Source: Anseranas semipalmata
Lineage: Eukaryota; Chordata; Aves; Anseriformes; Anseranatidae
Assembly (NCBI GenBank): GCA_013399115.1
Contig: VXAA01003306.1
Location: 327,695 to 391,694, forward strand
Direction: 5' to 3'
DNA length: 64,000 nucleotides
A program made the position numbers and the translations under genes. Position 1 is the first letter of the stretch. The number at the start of each line of letters is the position of its first letter. Shown in pieces: positions 10,901 to 24,800 of the stretch. The notes beneath the pieces were generated by a model. That model saw only the letters and a program-made list of their open reading frames with translations. It was not told the origin of the DNA and made no database searches.

Positions 10901-13720
10901 GTGGGGAGGACTTGAACGCTGCTTTTGGTTGTGATAAAGTGTTTTAGAGGTGCCTGGTTCAGCCTCCCAAACGCTGCATTGGGATTAAGCCAGAATATTG
11001 TAATTCCAGCACTTGCAGCTTCCCTTTGGCGCTGGCACCAGTGGTGCCGATTCAAGAAGTTGCCATTACAGAGGACAGGACTCATGTAAATGCTTATCTT
11101 AGGAGCAGGCCGTCCTCTAAACAGGCCAGGAAGATAAAGGTGGCATTCTCATTGCAACCCTTCCCACCAGCAATCTGAAGAAATAAAGCTGAATCTGAAC
11201 GATGATGAGCTAATTTGGCTCACACCCCAGGGAGGGAGGTGCCCATCCTGTCCCTGCTTTGCTGAGCAAGAGCAGCGTGCTGGAGGTGGGAGAGCAGCTC
11301 AAAACAATGGGTGTCACCCCAGGGACAGGAGCTGGCCCCAGCAATCCAGCTGGGCAGGTGGAGCCGGGGGAGGCAGGGAGCTGGAGAGACAGGTTTGGGA
11401 GAGGGACAGCACCTCCCAGGGCGTCCTCACCGGGAAGTAGGCCATGGCGGGGCCTCTTTGTGGGCATGCGCTGAGCTGAGCGGGCTCCTCAGCCTCTGCT
11501 CTGCCCGGGGTTCCCTAAATTTGAAAGCAGCAACGTGCTCGGGTGGTCGGGTTTCCTTAGGGGTGGGGGGGATTGGGCCATGGCCAGACGGGGGACGCAG
11601 AGCAGGGCTGGGCGCTGGAGCTCGGGCACAGCGCTGGTCCTGGTGCACGCCCGAGCTGCTCTGCTCCCATGGCTGTGCCGACTGCTGTGTGTCTGTGCAA
11701 GAGGAGGCAGTTGGCAAGGAGCTTTTTCTGGAATGAAAACGGGAGAAATGCCGCAGACGGGACCCTGCTGTAAGCATCCTACAGGCCATGGAGCTCACAG
11801 CTGCGTCATTCACAGGAGACACTGTTTTCCAGGTGTTTGCCAGAAATTCCCCATTGCTTCCCCAGAGCTCAGGCACTGAGAGCTCCCAAACCAGCCAGAG
11901 ACCCCAGGACTCGCTTTATCCACTGTTTAGCAGCAGAGGCTTGCCTGCAGCAGAATAAACCCCTTCTCCAGAAGCAGCAGCAAGACCTGCTGCGCTGAGC
12001 AGCCCCTGCTTGCATCGTGGCCAGCACGGGGCTGCGGTGAGGCCATGAGCCATGGCACGAGGGAAGGGGAAGGGTTTTGAGGTTTCCTCTCAGGCCTCTG
12101 CCCCGGGCGCTCTGCAGCGACTCATGCACCATGGGACAGATGGGTACGGACTTCAAAGTGCCATGTCGCATGGGACAAAACAGCCAGGGGGTGGGTGACT
12201 CTTCCCTGAGAGCCGGTCACAAGGCTCAGCACCCAGCAGCAATGCTGAGCATCCAGAGCAGTGGCAGAGTCACCACCAGGTGAGTCATGCATCAGGATGG
12301 CCACGTGCGTGACAGTGAATGGCCCCAGGTGCAGGGCTGGGGAGGGAGAAGAACCAGAGGTCACCGGCGGAGTCACCGGCAGGTCTGAGCACCAGCCACC
12401 TCCATCCCAGCTGCCCAGAGCACCTCCCATTGCCTCCTGCTGGCACTGCCCCACCTTGACCAGCCTCTCCCTGGGAATGGCTGTCCCCTCCTTTTCTTCC
12501 CAACACCCCCACCTGTGACAGGAGACTCTGTCCTCCCCGTGATGGTGCCATGGGGACACCCCAGGAGTGCTCGGGGTTGGGGTGACCCACACCTGGGCAG
12601 CAGCGTCACGCTCAGCCCCAGGAACAATCCCAGCCTCGGCGTTAGCTGGCATCAGGAGAGGGAGCTGGAAGTCCTCTGCTCGGAGGACCTGCACTGCTGC
12701 CCTCCTGCCTGGGATGGGACACACTGCTGCCCACACCTCCTGCCCGGACACTTGGAGAAGTGAGAGACAACCACAGCAAGGCAGGGGCGTCCCCAGCTGC
12801 ACCTGGGGGAATGAAACAGGAGCACACGGCTGGGGCCCTGGCCGAGGTGTTCGGTGGGGTTTGTCACGTGAATTGGTGGCACAGTCGCCCCGGGAAGCCT
12901 GGCTGATGCTCCTTGCAGTATGGGAGCATGGCACAGCCCAGGTCCCAAAGCCTTGGGGGTGACATCGCCTGGGGGAGCTGGGGCACTGGGGGCTGGTGGG
13001 GTGGCACAGGCAGAGGCAGAGGCCAACCCAGCCATAGCCTGACCAGGGGACTTTTCTAATAAAAAAAAGTCAGCATGTTTTCAAGCCAGACGCAGCACCT
13101 TTCTCCAGGAGGGAGGCGTGGAGATCGGCTCCTAAAAAATGTCTTCCATGAAGGACTGTTTATGTGGGAACATGGCTTCAGGGAGGCTCCGTTGCTCCTT
13201 GTACCCAGAGAGGACAGAAACGGGGCAGATCGTAGGGACAGGGGCAGCTGCAGACAGGGCACTGCACATGACAAACTACCCCAAACAGCAGCAGACTGGG
13301 TCTGGGCAAGCACCAAGGGGGCAGAGCAGAGGAACGCGTGGCGAGAGGAACGCTCAGCTGCCACTTTGCTTGTTTTTTCCCAAAGCAACCTGCTCCCCCA
13401 GTGCAAACCACGGGCAGAAAATGTTTCACTATTTGGATGCCGGGGATCACCTGCAGTTTTCAGTTTCCACATATATGTTTCAAACAAGAAAAATTACCAC
13501 TGACTTTTTCTTTCCTTGCAGACATTTCTGTGGAAGGTTTTTCCTCTTTTCTGACTAGCGCTTTAGTCTGTTGGACTTCGGTTCACTAGACAGCAAGAAG
13601 AAATCAGTATTTTAGCCTGACTTATGCCCCCCCCCCCAGGCCCCAGGAGCTGCAGGAAGCATTGAGTCAATAGACAACCAGATCTGGGCACCCAAATCCC
13701 TTGCACCTGGCAGCCACCTG
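7919..13720. other. Gene-free, GC-rich sequence with minor repeats
   Basis: No coding exon is supported. A 34-bp unit beginning AATGCTAATAAAGAAGCC is partly duplicated in tandem (8970-9021), and it holds a small inverted repeat of GCTAATAAA. A single ambiguous base lies at 9698. A run of 12-13 C lies at about 13628, shortly before the assembly gap. Confidence 0.5.
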
Positions 13721-13773
13721 NNNNNNNNNNNNNNNNNNNNNNNNNNNNNNNNNNNNNNNNNNNNNNNNNNNNN
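13721..13773. other. Assembly gap (53 N)
   Basis: Unresolved bases. The gap follows GC-rich sequence with a poly-C run about 80 bases upstream, a context that often breaks assemblies. Confidence 1.
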
Positions 13774-15489
13774 CTAGCATGGCTTTTTACACTAATAGGT
13801 ATGCAAATACAAAGCAATCTGTGTTTCGAATGGTCTGACCTAAACCGTTTGCTAGCAAGACACAGAAACCTGTGCCTTCACCAGTGTCTGTGTCTTGAGC
13901 TTCAGAGTGAGTATGTACATAATGGTTTACTTCAATGTAAGAAGCACTGTTCCCTGTGAGAAGAGTAATTAAGAGAAGCAATTAATCTTGTATGCCAGTG
14001 TGTATGCCACATTTGAAATATCTACAAGAAAGCAGATAGAATGCTTTGGCACCACCTCCCCTTGCAAAGGCTCAGACGTCGCAGTGTCTCTTTGCAAGTG
14101 TTTCATCTTTGGGATGCTTCGAAAGTGAACATTTGCTTCTCTCTCATGTCTGGTGGTATTGTGAAGTGGGAGAGATGCAAAGCATGTCTTAGCCATAAAA
14201 TAAGACAGTAAGGGTTGTGACAGGTATATAGCCACCGGGAATTTCTACAAATACATATGCAAGCAGGTGCAGTGGGGTTTGTAGAGAGGGGTAATGCCTT
14301 TGTTGAAGTGGAAAAAACAGGCTTTGGGCACACACTGGCTCTTCTACGAGTCTGAAGAAGAGGCACACGTCTTTAAAGCTAAATGAGTATGTAAGTCAAA
14401 AGGATTAATGTTGAGAACAAGCTGTTTGATGGTTAGACTGAGAAATCTCTGACACCTGTCCTTGATCTGTTTTCTCCTATGCCAGAGCAACACCTGCCAT
14501 GACTAACTGCCAAGGACTCAGGTTTGCGATAAATCTCATCTCACCTGGGGAAGAAGGTGGAAACAGCACAGTTTTGCTGTGCAGACACACAGCGTTCCCT
14601 AGAGTAAATTCAGCAATTTTCCTATGGCTGTTAAGAAGAGCAGACCCAACTAAAAAGAAGCTTTTCAGGCCCTGCAGTGCGTGCCTGCACCACTCTCCAG
14701 CGAGGGGACAGAAATGGTGTGTAGATACCATTCACCCCTCTCTGCAGCGCAGAAGCTTGTGCAACCCCTGTTAGAATTTTGGAAACTCTCCCTTGCAGGC
14801 ACATCCTCCCACTCCACACCGGGAGGGAAAGCTACAGCCCTAGCTCCAAGCAGTGCCATCAGGATGGCATGTATAGGCCTTCCCGTCCCACCTCCAGCTC
14901 ACACATGACCAGTCCCACGTTATCTGACCATACATGTCCCACTGCTCCCTCTCCCAATGTCACTGTAGCCCCCCCACAGTTTCAATCTGGACATGGAAAT
15001 ATAACTGCAAAACGAGCCATGTTTTTATTTTCTTTTAAACCGGTTTTGCATGTCGGCCACTTCATTCCTTGTACTGGGCTCGATCGCTGCATTTGTAGCT
15101 GAAACCCCAGATGGCAATGCATCGTTTTCCTGAATTGACTTTCTGTGAGGAACTCCCTGGAACTAACAGTGTTTCATCAATACAAATGAAAATGCACAGA
15201 ATTCGTGGCGTAGGATGAGGAGTGCTTCTAGATGTCATCCAGGGTTACCAAATGATGGAGGTGACATACCTGCACATCCCGGGGCTGGTGTTGGTTTTGC
15301 TGCATTGCTTTGGACCAAGATTGAGCTGAGTTTGGGCTCAAAGTTTGGTTAGTGTTTTTTGGAGGAGGTTGCAAGACACCTGAGTTTAAAATCCTTTATG
15401 TCATCATTTAACCTGTTCCCTCCTGCCACTTCCAAGGATTAGCTGGAAAAATATTCATCCAGACCTTTACTGGTTTCCAGCTTAGCATC
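13774..15489. other. Gene-free sequence
   Basis: AT content is higher than before the gap. I see no exon, RNA gene or repeat that I can name. Confidence 0.5.
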
Positions 15490-15881
15490 AAGCTGAGGTA
15501 GATGGGGTTGTTCAGCCTGGAGAAAAGAAGGCTCCGAGGAGACCTTATAGTGGCCTTCCAGGACCTAAAGGAGGCCTACAAGAAAGCTGGAGAGGGGGCT
15601 CTTTACCAAGGACTGTAGTGACAGGACAAGGGGAAATGGCTTTAAACTAAGAGAGTGCATTTGGATTAGATATAAGGAAGAAATTCTTCACTGTGAGGGT
15701 GGTGAGGCACTGAGCAGGCTGCCCAGAGAAGCTGTGGATGCCCCTGGAAGTGCTCAAGGCCAGGCTGGATGGGGTTTGGGGCATCCTGATCTAGTGGGAG
15801 GTGTCCCTGCCCATGGCAGGGGTTTGGAACTGGGTGGGCATTAAGGCCCCTTCCAACCCAAAGCATTTTCTGATGCTATGA
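15490..15881 (+). mobile_element. CR1 LINE, 5'-truncated 3' end
   Basis: The text runs through characteristic CR1 3' landmarks in order: TTGTTCAGCCTGGAGAA, 'CTTCCAGGACCTAAAGGAGG', GGAAATGGCTTTAAACTA, GGCTGCCCAGAGAAGCTGTGG, TGGGAGGTGTCCCTGCCCAT, and the end CTTCCAACCCAAAGCAT followed by TCTGATGCTATGA. Only the last ~390 bases of the element are present, the usual result of incomplete target-primed reverse transcription. No open frame of use remains. Confidence 0.93.
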
Positions 15882-18800
15882 CTAGATTTCTGTGTGAGGG
15901 CTGCTCCCTGCACTGCTGTCTTCCTTTATGCAGCAAGGATGGACAGAAAACATGTCACAGGAAGAATTTGTAATTCCACTACTTTAGACAAAGAAATATT
16001 TTCACTGTAACTAAAACTGCACACAACAAGGTGGATTCTGTATTTCTGCTGCCTTTATTCCCAAGGAATACAGAGTCTAAATTTGTCCTCCAGTGTTTTA
16101 AACAACATTGGGCTTCCATAGTGCAAAAAGACTGGCAAGATTTGACACGAGTGCCAACCCCAATAACCCTCCAGCCATCTCCCCAGAAGCCACTGCGTAC
16201 TGTATGATGAAACCTAACAGAACCGCCGTGGCAACATGCAACGCATGCATCTGGACAGCTACTCTGTGGCTCCACCACATGCTCACAAGAACCACCTACT
16301 AACAAGGACTGACCTTGTAGAGTGTAGGAAAACATTTTGCACTGAAAAATGAATGCAAAGCATCAACTCGTTGACAAGGCTTAGGTCCTCTGAAGAGGAA
16401 AAAAAAACATGCATTAACTTGCCTCCACCTCTGGCCGTCAGCAGCTGTTTGCTCCAGGCCATCTTCAGGAGCAGGACGCTGCTTTCAGGCATTGACTGAC
16501 CAGGGCGACCCTTCCACCACACAGTGAGAGGCTGTCCAGAGGAAGAAAGGACTAAGATGCTGGCTGTGGGATTACACATGTGGTTTATAAGGCAAGCACT
16601 GTGATATAGCCTAGACACAGCAATGCTTGCAGGTGCTTGGGACAGATACAGTGGTTTCAGGAGGAACATCCTGGCTTACTGGGAGTTTAGGTCCTCCCAT
16701 GGCCACAAAGGAAAGGGCCAAGGCGATCTGTGGCCGTGCAAGAGGTCGGCCCCTTGTGGTAAAATGGCAGCTTCCCCATCTGAGACTACAAGTTCATGCA
16801 TGAAAGAGCAAACAGAGGGGCACGGGACAGCTTGCTTTAAATCCTCCTCCCCATGGATACCATTGGCACACTCCTCAGGCATCGGCAGGATCATGAGCCC
16901 AAGGAGGTGCAGGCAGACAGCTCATGCTTTCAGCTCCCATGCCATCTCATCCAGCCTACAGCTGCTTTGCTCAACACAAGGGTCAGACACCCGTAGCTTT
17001 CCTCCCTTATGCATGAGTGCCCAATTCTAGCCCTGAGACCTGATGCAGCAAACTAGAGATGAGTGAAGGCTGCAGAGGTGACTCCCTGCACTGGAATTAC
17101 CACCCCAGCAAGAGGATGTGTCCGGCTCCCCTGGTTGGAAAGGCTGATGGAAAACGCAGGTCTCATTAAAATTAGGTGGTTTGGTCAGAAATGATTGGTT
17201 TTCCATCTCATCCAAATGGGTCATCAGGTTGTGCCATACCCTCTTACTTCCCCTGCCATACAACTGTACTGTGCAGCACTTTTCACAGATAAAATTAGAA
17301 CGATAGTTCTTTTCTCTTCCATGCATTTTTTGAAGAATGGAGTCATTTAACTCCAGAGCACAAATTTTGCAAGACCTGGAAATATGTCATTGAATAATGG
17401 TGATTTCTTCTAGATCTCTGCTTTGTTCAAGACATTTGATCTCCATACCCAGAACACAGGTAACTTTGCTTGCCAGATTTTGGGAGGCATGCTGAGCAGG
17501 GTCCTAAGCCTCCAAGGGGACTGGAAATGATGATCCTGAGACAGTAACACCAGACCCTCAGCTGGTGTGAAGCAGTACTGCTGTACTGGAATCACACCGC
17601 TTTGCACCTGTAGGCTGCTTGAACACATTCCTCTAGCTTCTGGCTGCAGTTCTGGATGAGATAACCCAGAGCTAAGGTCACTTCTCCCCACTTAGTCCCT
17701 CCAGACTGTTTCTGTTGACTGTTATTCAGTAGTATACTTCAGTATTCCCTGTTCTTAAAATTGCTCATTGAATTTGGTGTGCAGGAGGGACCTGCAGCAG
17801 GGCTAGTCTGAACACCCTCCCTCCAAGCACTGCCATGGCATGCCTCTCTGGGAGTTCATCCCAGCAGAGTGGTCCACACCGTGGGTCTCCTGCTGCATCA
17901 GCTCACTTGATAAGCTGAAAGTCAAATGAGACACACCAACCCCATTTCTGTTTGTTTTCCAAGCTTCATCTTTGCTGCACTTTCCTTCCCATGTCATTGC
18001 AAGATTAACCCCTGTCCATTATTTCAGATTTTTCCTCTTTTCCTGTCTCTTTCCCTGGTTTCATCATGCAAAAGCCTCTCCAACCTACTCTCTGGGACAT
18101 TTAGTGTTTTTTATACAGATGAGTGAAATGAATTGCTTTTGATAATAGTTCCTCCCATGTAAGCAGGTGGTACCAACTGATATCAAAAAATGAAATAGAA
18201 AGATCACACAAGTTGTAAACATGCAGTAAATGTCTGTCTGTCAAGCAGAAGATGAGAAAGAGCAGCCCTGGAGGGTGGTGCGTGAGCAAGACATGCCATA
18301 GCGCTAGCAGCAGCTGCCCTCACCTGCCCTCCATCTCCTCCCAGCCAGGCGCTAACACCTCCCTGGGCAGAGGAGGCTCCCTGCCTCCTCTGCGCCGGCC
18401 GCACTCTGCTTATCCTCACTGCAGGGACTTCATGCCGACCTCTGAAGGCCATCATCCTCCTGGACCTGGGTGATGCTTCTGGGACAAAACTTCTGCACAA
18501 ACCCCTATGGATTGAAGGTTAAATCATTTCGCAAAATCTTTCAGGTTTCCTGAAGTATTTTGGTCTCTTCCAGCCCTCCTTCCTCCACAATAATAATTGT
18601 TTCATCTTTTAAGCTTGACATAAAACACTTTTTCTTCCACTTCTCAGGAAGGTTTCATTGCAAAACTGACCTCTCAGTTTGGAAGTTTTGAAAAAAAACA
18701 AAATCAAAATGTCCATTTGGGGATGAAGAGGGAAGGAAAGAAGGTAGGGGAGAGGGAAGGACAGACTTCTATAGTCTAAAGGAAAAAGGCATTTGCCAGC

Positions 18801-21800
18801 CACCCCCCTGGCCGGATCGGGGCGGGCAGCTGGTGCCTATGGGCTCAGTTCCTTTCCGACCAGCCTTCACCACGGCCCTACAGCTCACGGATGAACTGCT
18901 CAGGAGCCCCATGGCCACTCCCCACGCCCCTGCAGCCACTTCACCGCCTGCAATAACCCCTGCGATGTGAAACTGCTGTGGGGTTTATGGTGTGCAGTAC
19001 TATACAACAGCAGGGACTTTTTTTCTGTTTTCCTGGTGCAACGCCAGGAGACAGACAGGAGAAACCTGCAGACACCTTCCCGCTCTGTATCGGTGCCCTC
19101 TGCCTCCGAGGACGATGGGCAGAGCCCATGTGCCCCACAGCACCATCCCCACGCACCAAGTCCCCCGAGACGAGGCCCCAGGTGGCTGGGGGGGCCTCAT
19201 GTTGTTTTTGCTCTCCACCACTGGAAGCCCTGCGGGTGCAAGCTGGTCCCTGGGCCAGGGGAAACTTACTGCAGGAAAAGTGCAGGAGCTGTGAAGGGGG
19301 CGCAGGGGCGACTCCTTGCTCAGGGTGCAATGGAAATGTGTTCCCTGGGTCAGTGCAGGGATGCTCACAAGGCACCTCTGTATTTTGCCTGAAAACACAC
19401 ACTTGCCTTGATGGCAAATGAATCCAATGAAATGGCTCGGAAAAGCAGGTGCTGCTCTAGCAGTCCCCACAGCACGCAGAGGCACGGGGCAGCTCAGCAG
19501 CTGTCAGCCAAAAAACAGCTTTGTTTTTTTAAAACACAACAACACCCCCGCATAAGCAGGCATCATACAAACCGACCGCTTCATCACACGGGCAGCAAAG
19601 GCCGAAGCAAAAGGAACGAGCCACGTGTGTCAGAAACACACTGCACGGCACCTCCACAGCTGCCCGCAGGCAGGACCTGCTGACGGGCAGGACAGGGGAG
19701 CTGGACTCTCGGATCCGTTTCCCTCAGGGGCTGTGTTGCCCAGCTGGTCTCCCACAGGGAAACCATGGACAGTGAAAGCGAGCGTGATATACAGAGCTGC
19801 TTTTCATAGCCATCTTCACCTTTCCAGCCTCTCCTCACTCCAGATGTTACAAACCTGCCTGGTTTCCCTTTGCATGAAAAGGAGGAAGGAAACGGGGCAG
19901 CTGGCTGTGAATGCCCAGCCTGTGTCCTCAGGATTCTGGATCTGACCCAACTGTTTGGTATAAAGGGACATAAAAGCCAATATATTATTTGATCAGAACA
20001 AAAACCACGTGTTTTTCATAAATGAGTGAATCTAGAAGACCCACAAATATCTTCAGTTGCAAGAAGTATTGTCTCGAATACTGCAGATCTGGCTGTAAAT
20101 TTGCTGCCATGTTAGAATTACTATTAGGCTCTTTGTTATATTAAAGCTACAGAGACGCAGAAGTCAAAGTGCTGAATGCATTTAGCAGAGCAAAGACAAA
20201 GTGATTATCCTCAGCAGGGAGATGGGAGGGAATCAGTAGCAACACGTTTCATTACTGTTTCATTAGCCAGGTTAATCTGCCACCAGGATGAAACCATTGT
20301 TTTGTCCAAACGTGTGATCCCAATGTCTGGGAAAGCATGAACAGCTTGAGGGCTTACCTAAATACAACAATTAGAGCAGCCACATAAAAAAATGTTGAAG
20401 TGACAGCTAATCAAGAAATTTGTGAGCCCCAGGGAACTCTTTAAAAGGTCACTTTCCAATCAGTATTGTCTCAGCTGCTGCAGTGCTTCTGGCTGCAACA
20501 GTAAGGGACCTCTGGCGATGGTAAAGGGGCAAGGGTTGCACCGACCCCCTGTTTTGCTGAAGAGCCTTTCCAACAGCTGCATTGCTGGCTTCCACATTCA
20601 CCTACATCCACGGGACTCATATTCCTTCTATTTCTTTTAAAATCCTTTATTTTTTTCTTCTTTTTTTAACTACCACAAGATGTTGTCTATCTTCAAGCAG
20701 CTGGTCTCCTCATTCCTCTCTGAATGGGCAGTTCGGCCAGGAGAGAGGATTTTTCTTGAATCTTGAAATAAAGGATTGAGCTGTCCTTGGCTAGATTCTG
20801 TCTAAATTTGGGGCTCCTGACAACATGTGACAGTTGTGTTTGGACTATTCCCTCTATACTGAGTGCTTCAGTCAGCCTCAGCTCCAGGTTGCTATTATGG
20901 CAATGATACATTAACCAAGCCCTGTTCCAAATACAGCTTCATCAAGACTGGGTCACTAAATCTAAGTTGCTTTTATTTTTGGCTGCAGACTGAAAATTTG
21001 AAGAGCCTGAGCCTCTTCAGTTTGGCTTCTGTCAATACCAGCCTTTTGAAGGAGTAATTGGCGTGGTTCTGACCTGTTGACCTGTGAGCAGATCTGGACC
21101 TACATCAGTAACTGGTGGGCAGCTGGAGGTGGTAGTTTTGCTGTCTTTACTGATTTCTTAGTCAGTCTGTCCGTGCAAAGAAGGGGAGACAGAAATAAAT
21201 CCATTCGCAGATGTGAATGGATTTCTCACTGCTAACCATACCCTCCAGCCTGGACAGTGTGAACATCCTGGTAATGTGATACCTTGGCCCACTGAAATTC
21301 ACCACTGGAGAAGTATCCTTTTTTTCCCCCTGAACCACACGAAACTGATGTTTAGTACTTCCGCTGCTGTTTTAGGAGCCCTGGTCTGTCCCTGTTACCT
21401 TTCTCTAGATTTCGAGAGTAAGGCAGAGGTTAAATGAAGGATTTGGGAGATGCTATGTAAAATGGGCCCCTACATAGCAAGATCTTTGCTAGCTAGGGAG
21501 ACAACAGAGGTGAGGTTTGTGAGCTCAGCACCTCTATGCTGGTTGTTTAAAAGAAAATCTTGAATTCTTGGGATTTCTGTGCAAATCTAATTATTTATAG
21601 TTCATCCATTTGGCATTCACACAACCTCAGAAGCAGCAGTCATATAGACTAGATCAATGCAGTCCAGTGTATCCAAGGCTCAAGGCCTTGGATGGCTCTG
21701 CACAAAACAGAGGATGTGACATTGCTCCAGACACACAGCCGGGGAGCGCAGAGCCAGCTGCTCTGGACTCATTCCAGCACATTGCTTTCTATACAGCTCA

Positions 21801-24800
21801 CATGTTGTCTCCTGCCTCTGTGACAGGTCATGGCTGAAGCACCCACATCTTAGGCAGCTTGCCATGAAAACACCTCTTGAGGAAGGCAGAGCTCCAGTGT
21901 CTCTGGCAACAGCTGCCAGCCTCATCGGTTAATGTTGCAGACAACCCATTGCAGCAAACACAAATTTTAAAGACTTGAAATTCTCTTTCCCAACACTTAA
22001 TGATTTCCTACTGGCTGGACTGTTCCCAAAACTGAAAAGAGACAGAACTACTATGAATAATTTATCTAAACCTTGCTGACGCTAGCAAACACCCTGCCTG
22101 TGATTCCCCAGTGCACTGGGGGCATTTGTGCTCCAGCCTATTACTGCGGACAGAAAAGGCAAACTACACCTGCTGCGCTACACTGGTGGCACCCATCAGA
22201 GCCGAAAACACACTGCTCCTGCAACTAGCAACACATCCTGGAAATGAACAAGTGAGAATAGAAGTAGAGGGAAAGGGGACAGCAGCGACTTGTGCAATCT
22301 TGGTAACATACAGATCCTTTTTCACTTCTTTCCCATCTGACTCTATGTCAGATCGCAGACGGAGGAAAGTATGTTTGGTTAGACCTAACAATGTTATCAG
22401 GAAAAGCTGACAAACACTCTGAATTCCCTCATCTGCCTGTTCCTATTCCGATTGTCTAGTGAACAAGACAAAGGACAAAGCACACCTAGTTTTAACAACT
22501 GCTTTTCTGTCTATCATACCCCATTGGCCTCAATTCTGTCATTGATTTCCTCACAAATGAAGGAAATCATATTGATTTTTAAACCTTTATTGTCAGTTTG
22601 TCAGTGCATACATCCCATGTATTCCTTCCTCTCCTCACTTTTGCTTATCCTTTTCTTTAGTCCGGCTGGTGGACCCCCTTCCATGACAGTGGGGGTCTCT
22701 GCACACAGGTCTGGGCCTTGGTAAGCACAAGACATGTTACAGATCATAGCACAGACCACTACAAACCAGACGTAGCTCTCAGCTGCTCTGCCAGTGGGCA
22801 TTACAGCCCGTTCTCAAGTCTGCAGAATGAACAATACTGTGGACAAGTAAAGCACTGCCAAAATGCTGGAATGGAAGAACTCTGAGCTGTTACACCAGTG
22901 ACCTGTGAATTCATCATACCTGAAGTACTTCTGATCATACCACAATGACCTAAAATACCCACTGGTTCACAAAACCCAGGGGTGAGCTGGCCACTCCACC
23001 TCCTGCCTATTTACCCTCCAGTCCTTCCTCAGTCTTGCCAAGAAAGGCACAAAGCAGATGAATCTGTTAGGCAGCTACTAGGATGAGAAGTGAATCCAAC
23101 AGCCAAATCCACAAACCTCTGCAAGTCTCATATGAACAATGATCTCTGCAGTTCAGCAAGGGATTTTAGCCAGTGACCTTCCCAGAAGAAGGGTGCCAGG
23201 TCCGTCACAATGTTATCGGGAGCCGACTACGCACCCGGGTGGTGCAGCCCTGAGTAGGCTGAACGGAATGATGGCAAAGTCAACGCCAGCTGATGAGACA
23301 GCCTGTTTTTCTAAGATGCTGCTGTCAAGGCGAGTAGTTGTTAATGCTCCTTGTACACAATGCCCAAAAGCTGAACAATGTTTCTTTGTCAGACTCTTTA
23401 GATTCATCTTGTCTAACTCTAGCTGTCAAGAAGTTTGGTGTTCAGTTCCCATAATCATCTTGGCCCTTCCCCACCTAGGAGAGATGTCTAAAGCAAGTTT
23501 TTGGCTCTCTGGACAAGCCCACTTCTCCACAGTGCAGATAACGAGCTTCTACCAGATGATTAGTTGGCTTAAGTTAGCTGGCAGGAATCACAGCTTTCCT
23601 CTTTGGGTATTTTTATTTTTTTAACATTGCCATTTTAAACTCACTCTGGAAAATGTTCAATGTGGCACCAGAAATATAATCTTTCTGGGAACTGAGAGAA
23701 TCTGATTTCCTTTCTTACAACAAAGAGATCTGTCTTTCATGTACAGGAAGTTCCTGGCATAGGAAGCCACTTAGAGAAATCTGAAGTGCAATTTATTCAC
23801 TTCTCTCTCTGAAGCCACAGAAGAAGAGCTGATCAGTCAGACTCTATTTTTCATACAGACCTCTTCTAACACCCATAAAAGACCAGAAAGCTCATGCTGC
23901 CTTCTGCCAGTCAGCAGCAGAAAGACTGGAAGGTACCTGCAGTACTGCTGTTCCAGCCTGCTGCGAAAATCTGTTTTCCAAGATAGTGAATCAAGAAAGC
24001 AAGCACCTTTCTCCTAGTGATTTATAAAAACAGCAATACCCTTCATTTTTACGGCATTTTTTATCCAAGGGTCTAAAGAAAAGTTTCTGTCCAAGGATGT
24101 AAAGAGAACTCATGTAGCCTGCACAAATAAAATTAATATGAATTAGGAGGTGGATACTCTTTTCTCTGGCAAAAGCAAAAGCTGGTGGTTGTTTTGACTG
24201 ATAAACTCCTTTTATATCCAACAGGAGTCAACTTGGAAAAGAAGAGACAAAAGCAACTGAGGTATTATATCAGTAAAGGATCCTGGTATATAAGATAGAG
24301 GACATAAAAGAGGGCTTCCCAGGAAAACCAAAACCACTGGGGAACAGTAATGATTGCAATGCAGCTAGTGCTCTGTAAGGTCTCTGGTAGGTACAACAGA
24401 AGAGAACACAGTGTAGCACTGGAGTAGTTGTCTGTAAGGAAACAAAACACAACAGTATGGGTAAAATAAAAGATGGGTGAAAATCATCTCTCTGGGACAT
24501 AGGGATGGGGTGGAATAGATCCCACAGGAATAGGAAGCATCCCTGAACTATTAACACCATTGCAGAGGGACGTGATGAGATCTCAATTAGAATAGTATAT
24601 ATATATTTGTGGTGTCCCAAGTACAAAAAGATTGATTTAGACCGGAAAAGCTGCACAGAAGAGCTGTAGGGTGCCTAAGGAATCATAATACCTATTTCAT
24701 ACAATTAAGCTAGAAAAGGAGTGGCTTGTCTACCCGGCAAAATGTCACCATTGCATAATTTCAGCAGGGCACAGACAAAGTGCCCAAACCAGCATGTGTT

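Noticed and set aside
12122..12934. 270-residue open frame on the - strand
   Set aside because: Sequence is GC-rich and open in several overlapping frames on both strands. The translation has no domain or family resemblance and no supporting splice or start context.
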